Of a DNA stretch of 64,000 bases, positions 24,201 to 36,543 are shown piece after piece. The notes beneath the pieces were generated by a model. The model was not told where the DNA came from and did not search any database. It was given only the letters and a program-made list of their open reading frames with translations. The position numbers and the translations under genes are program-made. Origin of the DNA: Dechloromonas aromatica (nom. nud.) (GTDB lineage: Bacteria; Pseudomonadota; Gammaproteobacteria; Burkholderiales; Rhodocyclaceae); contig JAFIHA010000046.1 of the NCBI GenBank assembly GCA_017848965.1, positions 1-64,000 on the forward strand, read 5' to 3'. Each line of letters opens with the position of its first letter. The stretch's first letter is position 1.

Positions 24201-25838
24201 ATGAGAGCACTGCCCCGGGCAGCGCGCGCCCAGCGCGGCGCGATCAGCGTCATGGCCGCCGTGGCGCTGACGATGGTTATCGGTGCCGCCCTGCTGGCGG
24301 TCGATCTCGGCAGTCTCTTCAATACCCGGCGCGAGCTGCAGACGGTCGCCGATACCGCCGCCCTGTCGGCGGTCAACAACCTGGCCGCGGCGCAGGCGAT
24401 CGCCCTCGACGCCGCCGCCCTCAACCAGTTCCCGGTACCCGGCGAGCAGCAGAACACGCTCGGCACGGTGCTCGGCCACTACGATGTCGATGCCCGCGAA
24501 TTCACGCCGGGCGGCAGCCCCGCCGAGTTCAACGCGGTGCAGGTGACGGTGACGACGCAGCAGCCGTATTTCTTCATGCTGGGCAGCCGGCAGGTGACGG
24601 CCAGCGCCGTCGCCATGCGCAACGACATCGCCGCTCTGTCGGTCGGCACTTCGCTGCTCGACATCGATACCGAAAAATCGGTGCTGCTCAACGCACTGCT
24701 CGGCAAGCTGCTCAACACCTCACTCAATCTGTCGGCGATTGCCTACCAGGGGCTGGTCAATACCTCGATCCGCCTGCTCGACCTGGTCAAGGTGGTCGGC
24801 TCGGTCGGCACCGTCGAGGAACTGCTCAAGCTCGACCTGACCGTCGGCGAACTGCTCGAACTCTCGGCGCGCGCGCTCGAGCGTTCGAGCATCCTCGGCC
24901 TCGACGCCACCGTCGTGCAGACGCTCGACCTGCTGGCCCTGCGCGCCGATGGCAACCTCAACCTGAAGCTTTCCGAGCTGATCAACGTCGACCTGGCGCC
25001 CGGCAACCAGGCGGCGGAAGCCAAGATCAACCTGATGCAACTGGTGACGCTGGCGGCCCAGGTGGCCAACCGCGAACATTTCATCGACATCCCGGTGCTC
25101 GGCATCAACCTGCCGGGTCTGGTCAAGCTCGACGCCGCGCTGACCATGATCGAATCGCCGGGCATCGCCATCGGCCCGGCCGGTCAGGACGCCAGCGGCA
25201 ACTGGCGGACCTCGGTGCATACCGCGCAATGGCGGCTCAAGCTCGACCTGCTGGTCGGCGAACTGCTCGGCGGCCTGGTCCGTCTGCCGCTCTACCTGGA
25301 AATCGGCGCCGGCGAGGCCTGGCTCAAGGACATCGACTGCCGCTATCCGCGCGACGCCAGCATCGTCCAGGTCGGCGCCGCGTCGAGCGCGGTGCGCGCC
25401 TACGTCGGCAACGTCAATCCCGACGCGATGACCAACCGCTCGGTGGCGGCGACGGTAACGCCGGCGACCATCCTCAACGTGCTCGGCCTGGTCAAGGCGA
25501 CGGCGCGGCTGCAGGTCGACCTGCCCGGCGCCAGCGGCGACCTCGAATTCACCGGCCCGTTCGACGGCAGCAACACGCAGCGCATCCACGGGCTGACGAC
25601 GGCCGGGCTGGGCGAGATCCTGCTTTCCGGCATGGGGGCGGTGCTCGACGTCGAGCTGCTCGGCATCAAGCTCGGCCTGGGCGAGGTGGTCGAAGCGCTG
25701 GTGACGCTGCTGGCGCCGGTCTTCGCGCTGCTCGACAGCCTGATCGCGCCGGTCCTGTCGCTGCTCGGCATCCAGATCGGCATCGCCGACGTCACCACCT
25801 TCGACCTTTCCTGCGGCGCCCCGCAACTGGTGCGCTGA
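24201..25838 (+). CDS. tadG: TadG-like minor pilin / Tad tip protein
   Basis: 545 aa. The N-terminal prepilin-like helix (QRGAISVMAAVALTMVIGAALLAVDLG) is followed by the TadG_N signature (LFNTRRELQTVADTAALSAV). The long exported part is unusually Leu-rich, with recurring LLDL/LLEL segments, and ends with hydrophobic stretches (LLAPVFALLDSLIAPVLSLL). No von Willebrand MIDAS motif was seen, unlike some longer TadG proteins. It is the last gene of the Tad unit before a strong hairpin terminator. Confidence 0.85.
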   Translation: MRALPRAARAQRGAISVMAAVALTMVIGAALLAVDLGSLFNTRRELQTVADTAALSAVNNLAAAQAIALDAAALNQFPVPGEQQNTLGTVLGHYDVDAREFTPGGSPAEFNAVQVTVTTQQPYFFMLGSRQVTASAVAMRNDIAALSVGTSLLDIDTEKSVLLNALLGKLLNTSLNLSAIAYQGLVNTSIRLLDLVKVVGSVGTVEELLKLDLTVGELLELSARALERSSILGLDATVVQTLDLLALRADGNLNLKLSELINVDLAPGNQAAEAKINLMQLVTLAAQVANREHFIDIPVLGINLPGLVKLDAALTMIESPGIAIGPAGQDASGNWRTSVHTAQWRLKLDLLVGELLGGLVRLPLYLEIGAGEAWLKDIDCRYPRDASIVQVGAASSAVRAYVGNVNPDAMTNRSVAATVTPATILNVLGLVKATARLQVDLPGASGDLEFTGPFDGSNTQRIHGLTTAGLGEILLSGMGAVLDVELLGIKLGLGEVVEALVTLLAPVFALLDSLIAPVLSLLGIQIGIADVTTFDLSCGAPQLVR

Positions 25839-25855
25839 GCCCAGCCGTAAAAGAA

Positions 25856-25880
25856 AACGCCCGCGACGGTGGCGGGCGTT
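25856..25880. terminator. Bidirectional terminator between tadG and the ferredoxin gene
   Basis: AACGCCCGC and GCGGGCGTT form a perfect 9-bp stem around a 7-nt loop, with an A-run before and TTTC after. It sits between two convergent genes and can serve both. Confidence 0.8.
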
Positions 25881-25912
25881 TCGTGGGGGCGCCGGGCCGG
25901 CGCCGCCGCGGC

Positions 25913-28521
<2,609 letters not shown>

Positions 28522-28522
<1 letters not shown>

Positions 28523-29880
28523 CAATGACGGGTGGCGACGGCCGGGCGGCGTGGCTTGCCGTCCAGGGCTTGCGGGTCGAGGATGCCGACGGTCAGGCCG
28601 TCGTCGTCGAAATACTTCTTCGCCACCGCCTGCACCTCGGCGGCGCTGACCTGCTGCAGGCGCTCGCGCATCGTCTCCACGTCCTTCCACGACAGGCCGA
28701 CCGCCTCGGTCTGGCCGATTTCCATTGCCTGGCCGAACATCGAATCGAGCTTGTAGACCTGGCCGGCGATCAACTGGGCGCGCGTCCGCTTCAGCTCGGC
28801 CTCGCTGACGCCCTCCCGGCGGATGCGGTCGATCTGGGCGCGCAGCGCGGCTTCCAGCTCGGCGACGCTGCGCCCTTCCGACGGCGTGCCGTAGAGGAAG
28901 ATCAGGCCTGGGCCGCGTGCCGTGCTGTCGTAGCCGACGCCGGCCGACAGCGCGACCTTGTCCTCGCGCACCAGCTTCTTGTTGAAACGGGCGGCGTCGT
29001 GGCCATTGAGGATGGCGGTGAGGATTTCCAGCGCGTAGGGGTCGCGGTCCTGCTTCGGGTCGCGCAGGATCGGCGCCTTGTAGGCGAGGATCAGCGACGG
29101 CAGTTCGGCCGGCGCCTTGACCGTGATCCGGCGCGGCCCCTCCTGGCGCGGTTCGACCAGGTCGCGGCGGGCGGGCAGCGGGCGTGCCGCGAGCCCGCCG
29201 TAATGCTGGCGTGCGAGTTCGAACACCGCCTGATGGTCGACGTCGCCGCTGACCACGACGTAGGCATTGTTCGGCACGTACCAGGCGTCGTACCAGGCCT
29301 TCAGGCTGGTCGCGCTCATGTTCTCGAGGTCGTCCATCCAGCCGATGATCGGCCGCCGGTAGGGATGGACGAGGAAGGCGGCGGCGTTCATCTGCTCGAA
29401 AAGCTTGGCGTCCGGGTCGTCGTCGGTGCGCATGCGGCGCTCTTCCATGATGACCTTGATTTCCTGCTCGAATTCCTTGGGGTCGACGTTGAGATGGCGC
29501 ATGCGGTCGGCTTCGAGCTGCATCATTTCGCCCAGCTTCTCCTTCGGAATCTGCTGGAAGTAGGCGGTGTAGTCGCGGCTGGTGAAGGCGTTGTCGCGCC
29601 CGCCGGCGGCCGCCACCAGGCGGTTGAACTCGCCCGGGCCGACGCTCGGCGTGCCCTTGAACATCATGTGCTCGAGCGCGTGCGCGACGCCGGACTGACC
29701 GTCGACCTCGTCCATGCTGCCGATCCGGTACCAGACCATGTGCACGGCGGTCGGCGCCCGCCGGTCTTCCTTGACGATCACGCGCAGCCCGTTGTCGAGC
29801 GTCGTTTCGTAGGGGTTGGCAAGGGCCTGGCCGAGCAGCCAGGGGGCCAGCAAAAAGGGGAAAAGCTGTCGCAGGGTCAT
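28522..29880 (-). CDS. M16-family zinc peptidase, catalytic subunit
   Basis: 452 aa with a signal peptide (LFPFLLAPWLLGQALA). The inverted zinc motif HALEH lies at SGVAHALEHMMFKGT, and the downstream Glu ligand is likely in MMQLEADRM. It is expected in the periplasm and to act with the inactive homolog encoded next. The M16-M16-rsmD-coaD-ferredoxin genes form one tightly packed minus-strand unit divergent from ftsY. Confidence 0.93.
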
Positions 29881-29988
29881 GGGGAAGGGGGCTTTCTGCT
29901 AGAATTCAGCGCTGTTTCTGCATCGATCCGGACGGCATCTTAACGGCTGACTGTCCGCCTGTCAGCAAGGCCTGAGACCTTAACACCC

Positions 29989-30966
29989 ATGTTCAGTTTC
30001 CTGAAAAAATCCGCGCCCGACGCCAAGACCGCCGTGCCGGCCGAGGCCGCGGCCGCGCCTTCGTGGCGCGAACGCCTGTTCAAGGGCCTGGCCCGGACCC
30101 GTGCCCAGTGGGGCGGCAAGCTCAAGTCGATCTTCGCGCGCGGCAAGGTCGACGACGAACTGCTCGAAGAACTCGAAACCCTGCTGCTGACTTCCGATGT
30201 CGGCATCGAGGCGACCACCCACCTGCTCGACGAACTGAAGAAGGCGGCCAAGCGCGACAAGCTGGAAACGCCCGAGGCGATCCAGCGGGCACTGGCCGAT
30301 GCCCTGTACGAAACCCTGGCGCCGCTCGAGCAGCCGCTCGATGTGAGTACCCACAAACCCTACGTGATCATGATCGCCGGGGTCAATGGTGCCGGCAAGA
30401 CGACCTCGATCGGCAAGCTGGCCAAGTATTTCCAGACCCAGGGCAAGAGCGTGCTGCTCGCCGCCGGCGACACCTTCCGCGCCGCCGCCCGTGAACAACT
30501 GCAGACCTGGGGCGAACGCAACAACGTGACGGTGATCGCCCAGGAATCCGGCGACCCGGCGGCGGTCATCTTCGACGCCGTGTCAGCGGCCCGCGCCCGC
30601 GGCATCGACGTCGTGCTGGCCGACACCGCCGGCCGCCTGCCGACGCAACTGCACCTGATGGACGAGATCGCCAAGGTCCGCCGCGTCATCCAGAAGGTCG
30701 AGCCGGAAGGCCCGCACGAAACCCTGCTCGTGCTCGACGCCAACATCGGCCAGAACGCGCTGCAGCAGGTCAGGGCCTTCGACAAGGAGGTCAACGTCAC
30801 CGGCCTCGTCCTGACCAAGCTCGACGGCACCGCCAAGGGCGGCGTTGTCGCGGCGATCGCCCGGCAGTGCCCGAAGCCGATCCGCTTCATCGGCGTCGGC
30901 GAGCAGATCGACGACCTGCGCCCCTTCTCGGCGCGCGATTTCGTGGATGCCCTGTTCGACCAATGA
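29989..30966 (+). CDS. ftsY: Signal recognition particle receptor FtsY
   Basis: 325 aa, a short-A-domain FtsY. It has the four-helix N domain followed by the SRP GTPase G domain with G1 [29 protein letters not shown]3 [17 protein letters not shown] and G4 [10 protein letters not shown]. It brings ribosome-SRP complexes to the inner membrane. It is the first gene of ftsY-ftsE-ftsX, with a 4-bp overlap to ftsE. Confidence 0.97.
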   Translation: MFSFLKKSAPDAKTAVPAEAAAAPSWRERLFKGLARTRAQWGGKLKSIFARGKVDDELLEELETLLLTSDVGIEATTHLLDELKKAAKRDKLETPEAIQRALADALYETLAPLEQPLDVSTHKPYVIMIAGVNGAGKTTSIGKLAKYFQTQGKSVLLAAGDTFRAAAREQLQTWGERNNVTVIAQESGDPAAVIFDAVSAARARGIDVVLADTAGRLPTQLHLMDEIAKVRRVIQKVEPEGPHETLLVLDANIGQNALQQVRAFDKEVNVTGLVLTKLDGTAKGGVVAAIARQCPKPIRFIGVGEQIDDLRPFSARDFVDALFDQ

Positions 30967-31613
30967 TCGTCGCCAGCCAACTGACCAAGCGCTACGCCAG
31001 CGGCTTCGAAGCGCTGCACGGCGTCAGCTTCGAGATCCGCGCCGGCGAACTGGTGCTGATCACCGGCCACTCCGGCGCCGGCAAGACGACGCTGGTCAAG
31101 CTGATCGCCTCGATCGAACGGCCGACCTCCGGCAGCCTGGTGGTCAACGGGCAGAACCTGTCAGCTCTGCGCCGCAGCGCGATTCCCTATGTGCGCCGCC
31201 ACTTCGGCCTGATCTTCCAGGACCAGAAACTGCTCTTCGATCGCAGCGCCCTCGACAACGTGCTGCTGCCGCTGCAGATTGCCGGCCTGCCGCACCGCGA
31301 GGCGGTGCGCCGGGCCCAGGCGGCGCTCGACAAGGTCGGCCTGCTGGCGCGCGAGAAAGCCCACCCGATCGCCCTCTCCGGCGGTGAACAGCAGCGCCTG
31401 GCGATTGCCCGCGCCGTCGTCAACCGGCCGACCGTGCTGCTCGCCGACGAACCCACCGCCAACCTCGACCGCGAGTCGGCGCAGGACATCCGCGACCTGT
31501 TCGCCGACTTCCATCGCGTCGGCGTCACCGTCGTCGTCGCCACCCACGACCAGGCCTGGGTCGAACACTGCGGCGACAACGCCTTGCGCCTCGATCACGG
31601 GAGAGTCGTATGA
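30963..31613 (+). CDS. ftsE: Cell-division ABC ATPase FtsE
   Basis: 216 aa, a single ABC domain with Walker A GHSGAGKTTLVK, signature LSGGEQQRLAIARA and Walker B VLLADEPTANLD. FtsEX couples ATP hydrolysis to activation of septal wall hydrolases. It starts at ATG 30963, overlapping the ftsY stop, and ends overlapping ftsX. Confidence 0.96.
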   Translation: MIVASQLTKRYASGFEALHGVSFEIRAGELVLITGHSGAGKTTLVKLIASIERPTSGSLVVNGQNLSALRRSAIPYVRRHFGLIFQDQKLLFDRSALDNVLLPLQIAGLPHREAVRRAQAALDKVGLLAREKAHPIALSGGEQQRLAIARAVVNRPTVLLADEPTANLDRESAQDIRDLFADFHRVGVTVVVATHDQAWVEHCGDNALRLDHGRVV

Positions 31614-32509
31614 GACGCTGGCTGTCGCAGCATCGCGCCGCTTTCGGGCGGGCCCTCCGCCGCCTCTTTGCGGCACCGCTCAACACCCTGCTGTCGCTGC
31701 TCGCCATCGGCATCGCCCTGACCCTGCCCGCCTTCGGCTATGTTGCCCTCGACAGCCTGCGCGACCTCGGCCGCGACGCCACCGCCGTGCAGCAGGTCAG
31801 CGTCTTCATGGAAGTCGGCGCCAGCAAGGCCGAAGTCGCCGAGATCGAGCAGCGCCTGCGCGCCCAGCCCGGCGTCCGCACCACCTTCGTGCCGCGCGAC
31901 GAAGCGTTGCGTCGGCTCAAGGAAAACGGCGACATGGCGGAAATCGTCGCCAGCCTGCCGCGCAACCCGTTGCCCGACGCCTTCATTGTCGAGCCGCGCG
32001 ACACCTCGCCGGAAACCCTGGAAGCGCTGCGCGCCGAATTCGCCGACTGGCCCAGGGTTGCCCACGTCCAGCTCGACGCCGCCTGGATCAAGCGTTTCGA
32101 CGCCTTCCTGCGCCTCGGCAAGCTGGCTCTGCTGCTCCTCGCCGGCCTCTTCGGCGCCGGCCTGATCGCCGTCACCTTCAACACCATCCGCCTGCAAGTC
32201 ATGGCCCAGGCGGCGGAAATCGAAGTGGCGCGCATGATCGGCGCCACCGACGCCTTCATCCGCCGTCCCTTCTACTACTTCGGCGCCCTGCAGGGTGCCC
32301 TCGGCGGTCTGCTCGCCGCCGCCCTGGTGATCGGCGCCCTGCGACTGCTCGCCGGCCCGGTCGGCGAACTCGCCGCCCTCTACGGCGCCAGTTTCGCGCT
32401 GCACGCCCCGACGCTCGCCGAAATCGGCGCGCTGGCCGGGGTCGGGGCGGTGCTGGGGTGGGTCGGGGCGCAGCTTTCGGTGAGTTTGTCGCTGCGGACG
32501 TTTGACTGA
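31610..32509 (+). CDS. ftsX: Cell-division membrane protein FtsX
   Basis: 299 aa with four predicted spans: one N-terminal (LNTLLSLLAIGIALTLPAFGY) and three in the C-terminal FtsX domain. Between them is the extracytoplasmic loop with VSVFMEVGASKAEV and FVPRDEALRRLK. It is the membrane partner of FtsE. Confidence 0.95.
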   Translation: MRRWLSQHRAAFGRALRRLFAAPLNTLLSLLAIGIALTLPAFGYVALDSLRDLGRDATAVQQVSVFMEVGASKAEVAEIEQRLRAQPGVRTTFVPRDEALRRLKENGDMAEIVASLPRNPLPDAFIVEPRDTSPETLEALRAEFADWPRVAHVQLDAAWIKRFDAFLRLGKLALLLLAGLFGAGLIAVTFNTIRLQVMAQAAEIEVARMIGATDAFIRRPFYYFGALQGALGGLLAAALVIGALRLLAGPVGELAALYGASFALHAPTLAEIGALAGVGAVLGWVGAQLSVSLSLRTFD

Positions 32510-33013
32510 GGTTTTTGGCGTTCAGGGTTCTGAACTGCTGCGTTTCGCTTTCTGACTCGTTGGCGTTGTGGTTTTCTGAAGCGCTGGGTTCCGCCGTTGA
32601 CCGGCGGGCGTACTTTCTTCTTGTTTCGCCAAGAAGAAAATTGCCAAAGAAGAAGAGACCCTAGGTCGGTGCCCGCTGCGCGGGTATCCTGCGCTACTCG
32701 TCGTTGGCGGGGGCTGCGCAACTCGGGGCTTTGCCCCTCTCAGACGGTGCTCGCCCTTTTTCCGCCAACGCCTGCAACGCAAGGAGTGGAATACTGCGAC
32801 CGAGCAATTCGGCGGCGATGGCAGCCCCCAGGCCGCGGCTGTGTCAGGTCAGAATGGCTTGTATGTCAGGGCTCCAGTCATCGTTCGGGCGGCCCGCCAT
32901 CTTCGACGGCTCAGATCTCCGCGAAAACGCGATCTACAGCCGTCGATACAGCGGAAAAGAGGAACGACAGGCCTATGCTAGACTTGTGAAAAAAAGCAAA
33001 TTCAGGGAGCAAC
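32510..33013. repeat. Intergenic stretch resembling a dispersed proteobacterial repeat
   Basis: About 500 bp without a credible gene. It holds the hairpin at 32614-32639, a following GGCAAAGAAGAAG-like arm, and a block (about 32660-32800) full of CGCTGCGCGGG, GGGGCTTTGCCCC and GGCGGGGGCTGCGC short inverted repeats. From memory, similar blocks occur in many copies between genes in related genomes and give spurious small ORFs. Copy number here cannot be tested. Confidence 0.45.
32614..32639. terminator. Perfect 10-bp hairpin after ftsX
   Basis: TTTCTTCTTG and CAAGAAGAAA form a perfect stem around a 6-nt loop about 105 bp after ftsX. The symmetric T/A-rich arms could end transcription on either strand, or this may be part of the repeat element. 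Confidence 0.5.
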
Positions 33014-36010
33014 ATGGCAGCAAGCAGGTCCTGGCGCTTCGGTGCGTTTCTTGTTGCCGCACTTTATCTGGGTCTGCTTGGCTGGGTGGCAGTCGATCTG
33101 CAGCAGTCTCGCGAACGTGAGCTTCAGGCGGCCGAGCATCTGGGTAGCGCCCTGAGCAAGCTTCTGGAGGGACATTTCCTCGGCTCGGTGCACCAGATCG
33201 ACCAGCACCTGACCGACTTCGTCCTCCGCTACCAGTCTGCCGTCGTCACCCGCCAGGCCCGTCCGCCGATCGAGGCGCAACTGCATCGCTACATGACGCA
33301 ATCGCCCGAGGTGCACAGCTTTCGGGTTGCCGACGCGGCGGGTAATTACCTGTACGACGCAAGCGGCAGACTGGCCCCCGTGAATATTGCCGACCGCGAC
33401 TATTTCATCCGCCTGCGCGACGGCCCCGCCGACAGCCTGGCAGTTTCCGAGCCACTGGTCTCGCGTGTCACGGGCAATATCGTGCTGGTTCTGGCTCGAC
33501 GCCTGGAAGACGCCAGCGGCCGCTTTGCCGGCATCGTCCTGGCCACGCTGCGGGCAGACCATTTTGAACACTACTACCAGGCCTTGAAGATCAGCCGCCA
33601 GGGCGTCATCGCCCTGTGGAGTCGCGACATGCACCTCTTCGCCCGCTGGCCTGAATTGCCCGCCCGACAAGGCCTGCACCTGCCCGACAGTCCAATTCCG
33701 CAACGCCTGCAGAACGGTGCGCAGACCGGGAGTTTCCGGCAGATGAGCCTGCTCGACGGCAAGTCGCGGGTTTTCATCTATCGTGCCGTCGAAGGCATGC
33801 CGTTCGTCGTCACCGTCGGCTTTTCCAGTACCGAGGTCCTCGCCGAGTGGCGGCGCCGGGCCAGTATCTACGGCGTCCTTGGCCTGCTTCTGCTGGCGTC
33901 GCTGCTTGCCTTGCTGCGCGCCTGGTCGCGCGGCTACCGTAAAGCCGAGGCACTGGCTGAGGAAATGACCCGGGCCTACGCTGAAAAAACCCGCGAATCG
34001 CGCGCCCTGCTTGATTCGATTCCCGACCCTGCCTGGCTGCTCGACAACGACGGCCGCTTCATGGCGGTCAACGAAGCCTTCTGTCGCTATCGCCAGCGCC
34101 CGATGAACGAGGTCATCGGCAGCACCGTCGAACAACTGTTCTCCGCCGAGGAAGCCGGGCAGTTGCGCCAGGGGCAACTCGAGGCCTATCGCAAGGGCGC
34201 GCCGGTGCGCCAACTTGTCTGGCTGCAACTACAGGATCGCCGCCTGCCATTCGAATTCCTGCGCGTCCCGGTTTATGGCGATGCCGGCGAGATTCGCGGC
34301 CTGACCGGCGTCGCCTGGGACATGAGCGAACGCTACGAAGCGGAAGAGCGGCAACGCCTGATCACGCATTTTTTCGACCACGTCAACGACGCTGTATTGA
34401 TCCTCGACAGCGAGCGCCGGGTATTGACCATCAACCGGGCCGTTACGGCGATCAGTGGCTATGAACTGAATGACCTGAAAGGCCGTCAGCCACGCTTCAT
34501 CGTCGAAGGCAGCGAAACACCAGCCACGCTGGAAACGATGTTCCGGGCGCTGGAAACCCAGGGGCGCTGGCAGGGCGAGCTCTCGGCCAGGCGCAAGGAC
34601 GGCAGCAGCCTGCCCGTCGAATGCCAGGTCAGTGCCATCCGCAACGATGCCGGGAAACTGGTGAATTGGTCGGTATTCGTTGCCGATCTCAGCGAACGCA
34701 AGGCGGCCGAAGCGCGTATCGAATCGCTGACCCATTTCGACCAGTTGACCGCGCTACCCAACCGCCAGGGCTTTTCCCGCCTGATCGACGACTGGCTGAC
34801 AGCCGGCCGCCACGGCCTGCTGTTGCTGGTAGACCTGGACGACCAGTTAAGCCGGATCAACGATGCCTTCGGCCACCACGCTGGCGATGCCGTGCTGCGC
34901 CGCATGGCGGCCCGCCTCAATCGCTCGCTGGCCGACGGCGATGCATTGGGCCGGCTCGGCGGCGACCAGTTCGGCATTTTGCTCGACCAGGACAATGTTG
35001 ACCGGGAAGCCCCGGAAGCCGTCGTTCGCAAGCTGCTCGACAACCTTGCACGCCCCATCGGCATCGAAGGCAACGATGTCGTCTTCAGCACCTCAGCCGG
35101 CATCTGCCGCCTGGTCGAGGATGGCAACGAAACCGCCGTCCTGTTACGCAATGTTGACACCGCGCTGCACCACGCCCGAAGTTTTGGTCCGAACAATTTC
35201 CGCTTCTTCTCGGCCGACATGAACCAGCGTGTCACCGAGCGCCTGCGCCTGGAAAGCGACCTGCGCAGCGCGCTGGGGCGGGGCGAACTGTCGGTGCATT
35301 ACCAGCCGCAGGTCGATCTGCGCAGCGGCTGGATCGTCGGTTTCGAAACGCTGCTGCGCTGGCAGCACCCCGAACTCGGCCTGGTGGCGCCGAGCCGCTT
35401 CATCCCGATCGCCGAAGAAACCCGGCTGATCCTGCCGATTGGTGCCTGGGTGCTGGAGGAAGCCTGCCGCCAGAACAAGGCCTGGCAGGATGCCGGCATG
35501 CCGCCCAAGGTGGTGGCGGTCAATCTTTCGGCGATTCAGTTCCATGGCACCGACATCGTCGAACTGGTGCGCGACGTGCTGGCCCGGAGCGGCCTGCCGC
35601 CGCCCCTGCTCGAACTTGAAATCACCGAAAGCGTCATCGTCGAGGACCCGGAACGGGTGATCCTGCTGATGGAGGCGTTGAAGGGGATAGGCGTCAGCCT
35701 GTCGATCGATGATTTCGGTACCGGTTATTCCAGCCTGTCCTATCTGAAACGTTTCCCGATCGACAAGATCAAGATCGATCGGGCCTTCGTGCGCGACCTG
35801 GAAACCAGCAGCAACGATGCGGCCATCGCCCGCATGGTTATCGGCATCGCCGCCGAGCTAGAACACAAGGTGATTGCCGAGGGCGTCGAAACCGAGGGAC
35901 AGGTCGCCTTCCTGCGGCACCATGGCTGCGACGAATACCAGGGGTTCTACTGCAGCCCCGCCGTGCCGGCCGAACAGATTCCGGCCCTGGTTGGCAGTCG
36001 ACACGCCTGA
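33014..36010 (+). CDS. Membrane sensor with Cache-PAS-PAS-GGDQF-EAL, probable cyclic-di-GMP phosphodiesterase
   Basis: 998 aa. Two spans (about 9-28 and 285-304) flank a periplasmic Cache-like sensor ([19 protein letters not shown], then [11 protein letters not shown]). Two PAS domains follow (about 332 and 458). The GGDEF domain has GGDQF near 650, so cyclase activity is probably lost. The EAL domain (about 752-990) has ETL at the EAL position with the catalytic Glu kept. It also has [38 protein letters not shown] and AEGVET, so it is likely an active phosphodiesterase. It starts at ATG 33014 behind AGGGAGCAAC. Confidence 0.93.
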   Translation: MAASRSWRFGAFLVAALYLGLLGWVAVDLQQSRERELQAAEHLGSALSKLLEGHFLGSVHQIDQHLTDFVLRYQSAVVTRQARPPIEAQLHRYMTQSPEVHSFRVADAAGNYLYDASGRLAPVNIADRDYFIRLRDGPADSLAVSEPLVSRVTGNIVLVLARRLEDASGRFAGIVLATLRADHFEHYYQALKISRQGVIALWSRDMHLFARWPELPARQGLHLPDSPIPQRLQNGAQTGSFRQMSLLDGKSRVFIYRAVEGMPFVVTVGFSSTEVLAEWRRRASIYGVLGLLLLASLLALLRAWSRGYRKAEALAEEMTRAYAEKTRESRALLDSIPDPAWLLDNDGRFMAVNEAFCRYRQRPMNEVIGSTVEQLFSAEEAGQLRQGQLEAYRKGAPVRQLVWLQLQDRRLPFEFLRVPVYGDAGEIRGLTGVAWDMSERYEAEERQRLITHFFDHVNDAVLILDSERRVLTINRAVTAISGYELNDLKGRQPRFIVEGSETPATLETMFRALETQGRWQGELSARRKDGSSLPVECQVSAIRNDAGKLVNWSVFVADLSERKAAEARIESLTHFDQLTALPNRQGFSRLIDDWLTAGRHGLLLLVDLDDQLSRINDAFGHHAGDAVLRRMAARLNRSLADGDALGRLGGDQFGILLDQDNVDREAPEAVVRKLLDNLARPIGIEGNDVVFSTSAGICRLVEDGNETAVLLRNVDTALHHARSFGPNNFRFFSADMNQRVTERLRLESDLRSALGRGELSVHYQPQVDLRSGWIVGFETLLRWQHPELGLVAPSRFIPIAEETRLILPIGAWVLEEACRQNKAWQDAGMPPKVVAVNLSAIQFHGTDIVELVRDVLARSGLPPPLLELEITESVIVEDPERVILLMEALKGIGVSLSIDDFGTGYSSLSYLKRFPIDKIKIDRAFVRDLETSSNDAAIARMVIGIAAELEHKVIAEGVETEGQVAFLRHHGCDEYQGFYCSPAVPAEQIPALVGSRHA

Positions 36011-36052
36011 GGCGCGCGCCCCCGAACAGCCAGCAACCGGCTTGCCTGACCC

Positions 36053-36414
36053 TCAGTCCGCCAGGCGCCAGACAACCCGGTTATGCCCGCCAGCCTTCGG
36101 CATTGGCATCGTCGGCCACAGGCAGATGCACGCCGATGCACAGCGTCACGTAAGCGACCGGCGCCAGCGAGGCTTTGCCGACCGTCAAACGCGGTTTTTT
36201 TTGGCCACCCCGACCGCCTGTTCCAGACTGGTCGCCGGCTGGATGACAGGAAACTCGTTGCCACCGATGCGACTGATAAATCGCTCGTTCGCAACGTCGA
36301 ACGCAGCAGTCCGGCAACATCGTGCAGCACAGCGTCACCGACCGGATGGCCCCAGGTATCGTTGGCCCGTTTGAAGTGGTCGATTCCATGAGCAGCGGGG
36401 ATAGGCTTCACCAA
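36053..36414 (-). pseudogene. Decayed GGDEF-domain gene
   Basis: Read on the minus strand, fragments of one GGDEF domain appear in successive frames. [20 protein letters not shown] and [13 protein letters not shown] come first. After a frameshift come [20 protein letters not shown] and VGVAKK. After a second shift at an eight-base homopolymer come [20 protein letters not shown] and [15 protein letters not shown] third shift with loss of the RADxALYEAK segment leads to [13 protein letters not shown] and a stop at 36053. The N-terminal part is missing. At least three disruptions make this a true remnant. Confidence 0.85.
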
Positions 36415-36482
36415 GAATAGCCAAACACCATTATTCGCGGCCTGGCCTCGACGGGCGGCTCGGTTTGAATTTTGATTCCTTG

Positions 36483-36523
36483 AAAAAACGGCCGACGCGA
36501 GGTTCGACCTCGGGTCGGCCGTT
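36483..36523 (-). terminator. Intrinsic terminator of purD
   Basis: On the minus strand AACGGCCGAC and GTCGGCCGTT enclose an inner CGAGGT/ACCTCG stem, and TTTTTT follows. It begins about 20 bp after the purD stop codon and is a strong Rho-independent terminator. Confidence 0.9.
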
Positions 36524-36543
36524 GGCGCCTGGGGCGCGTCTGC

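Noticed and set aside
28525-29943. 472-aa plus-strand frame opposite the M16 peptidase
   Set aside because: Antisense shadow; the HxxEH peptidase is on the minus strand.
33014-36010. LapD candidate for the adhesin system
   Set aside because: The domain order (Cache, two PAS, no HAMP, no LapD/MoxY periplasmic domain) and the intact EAL pocket do not match LapD.
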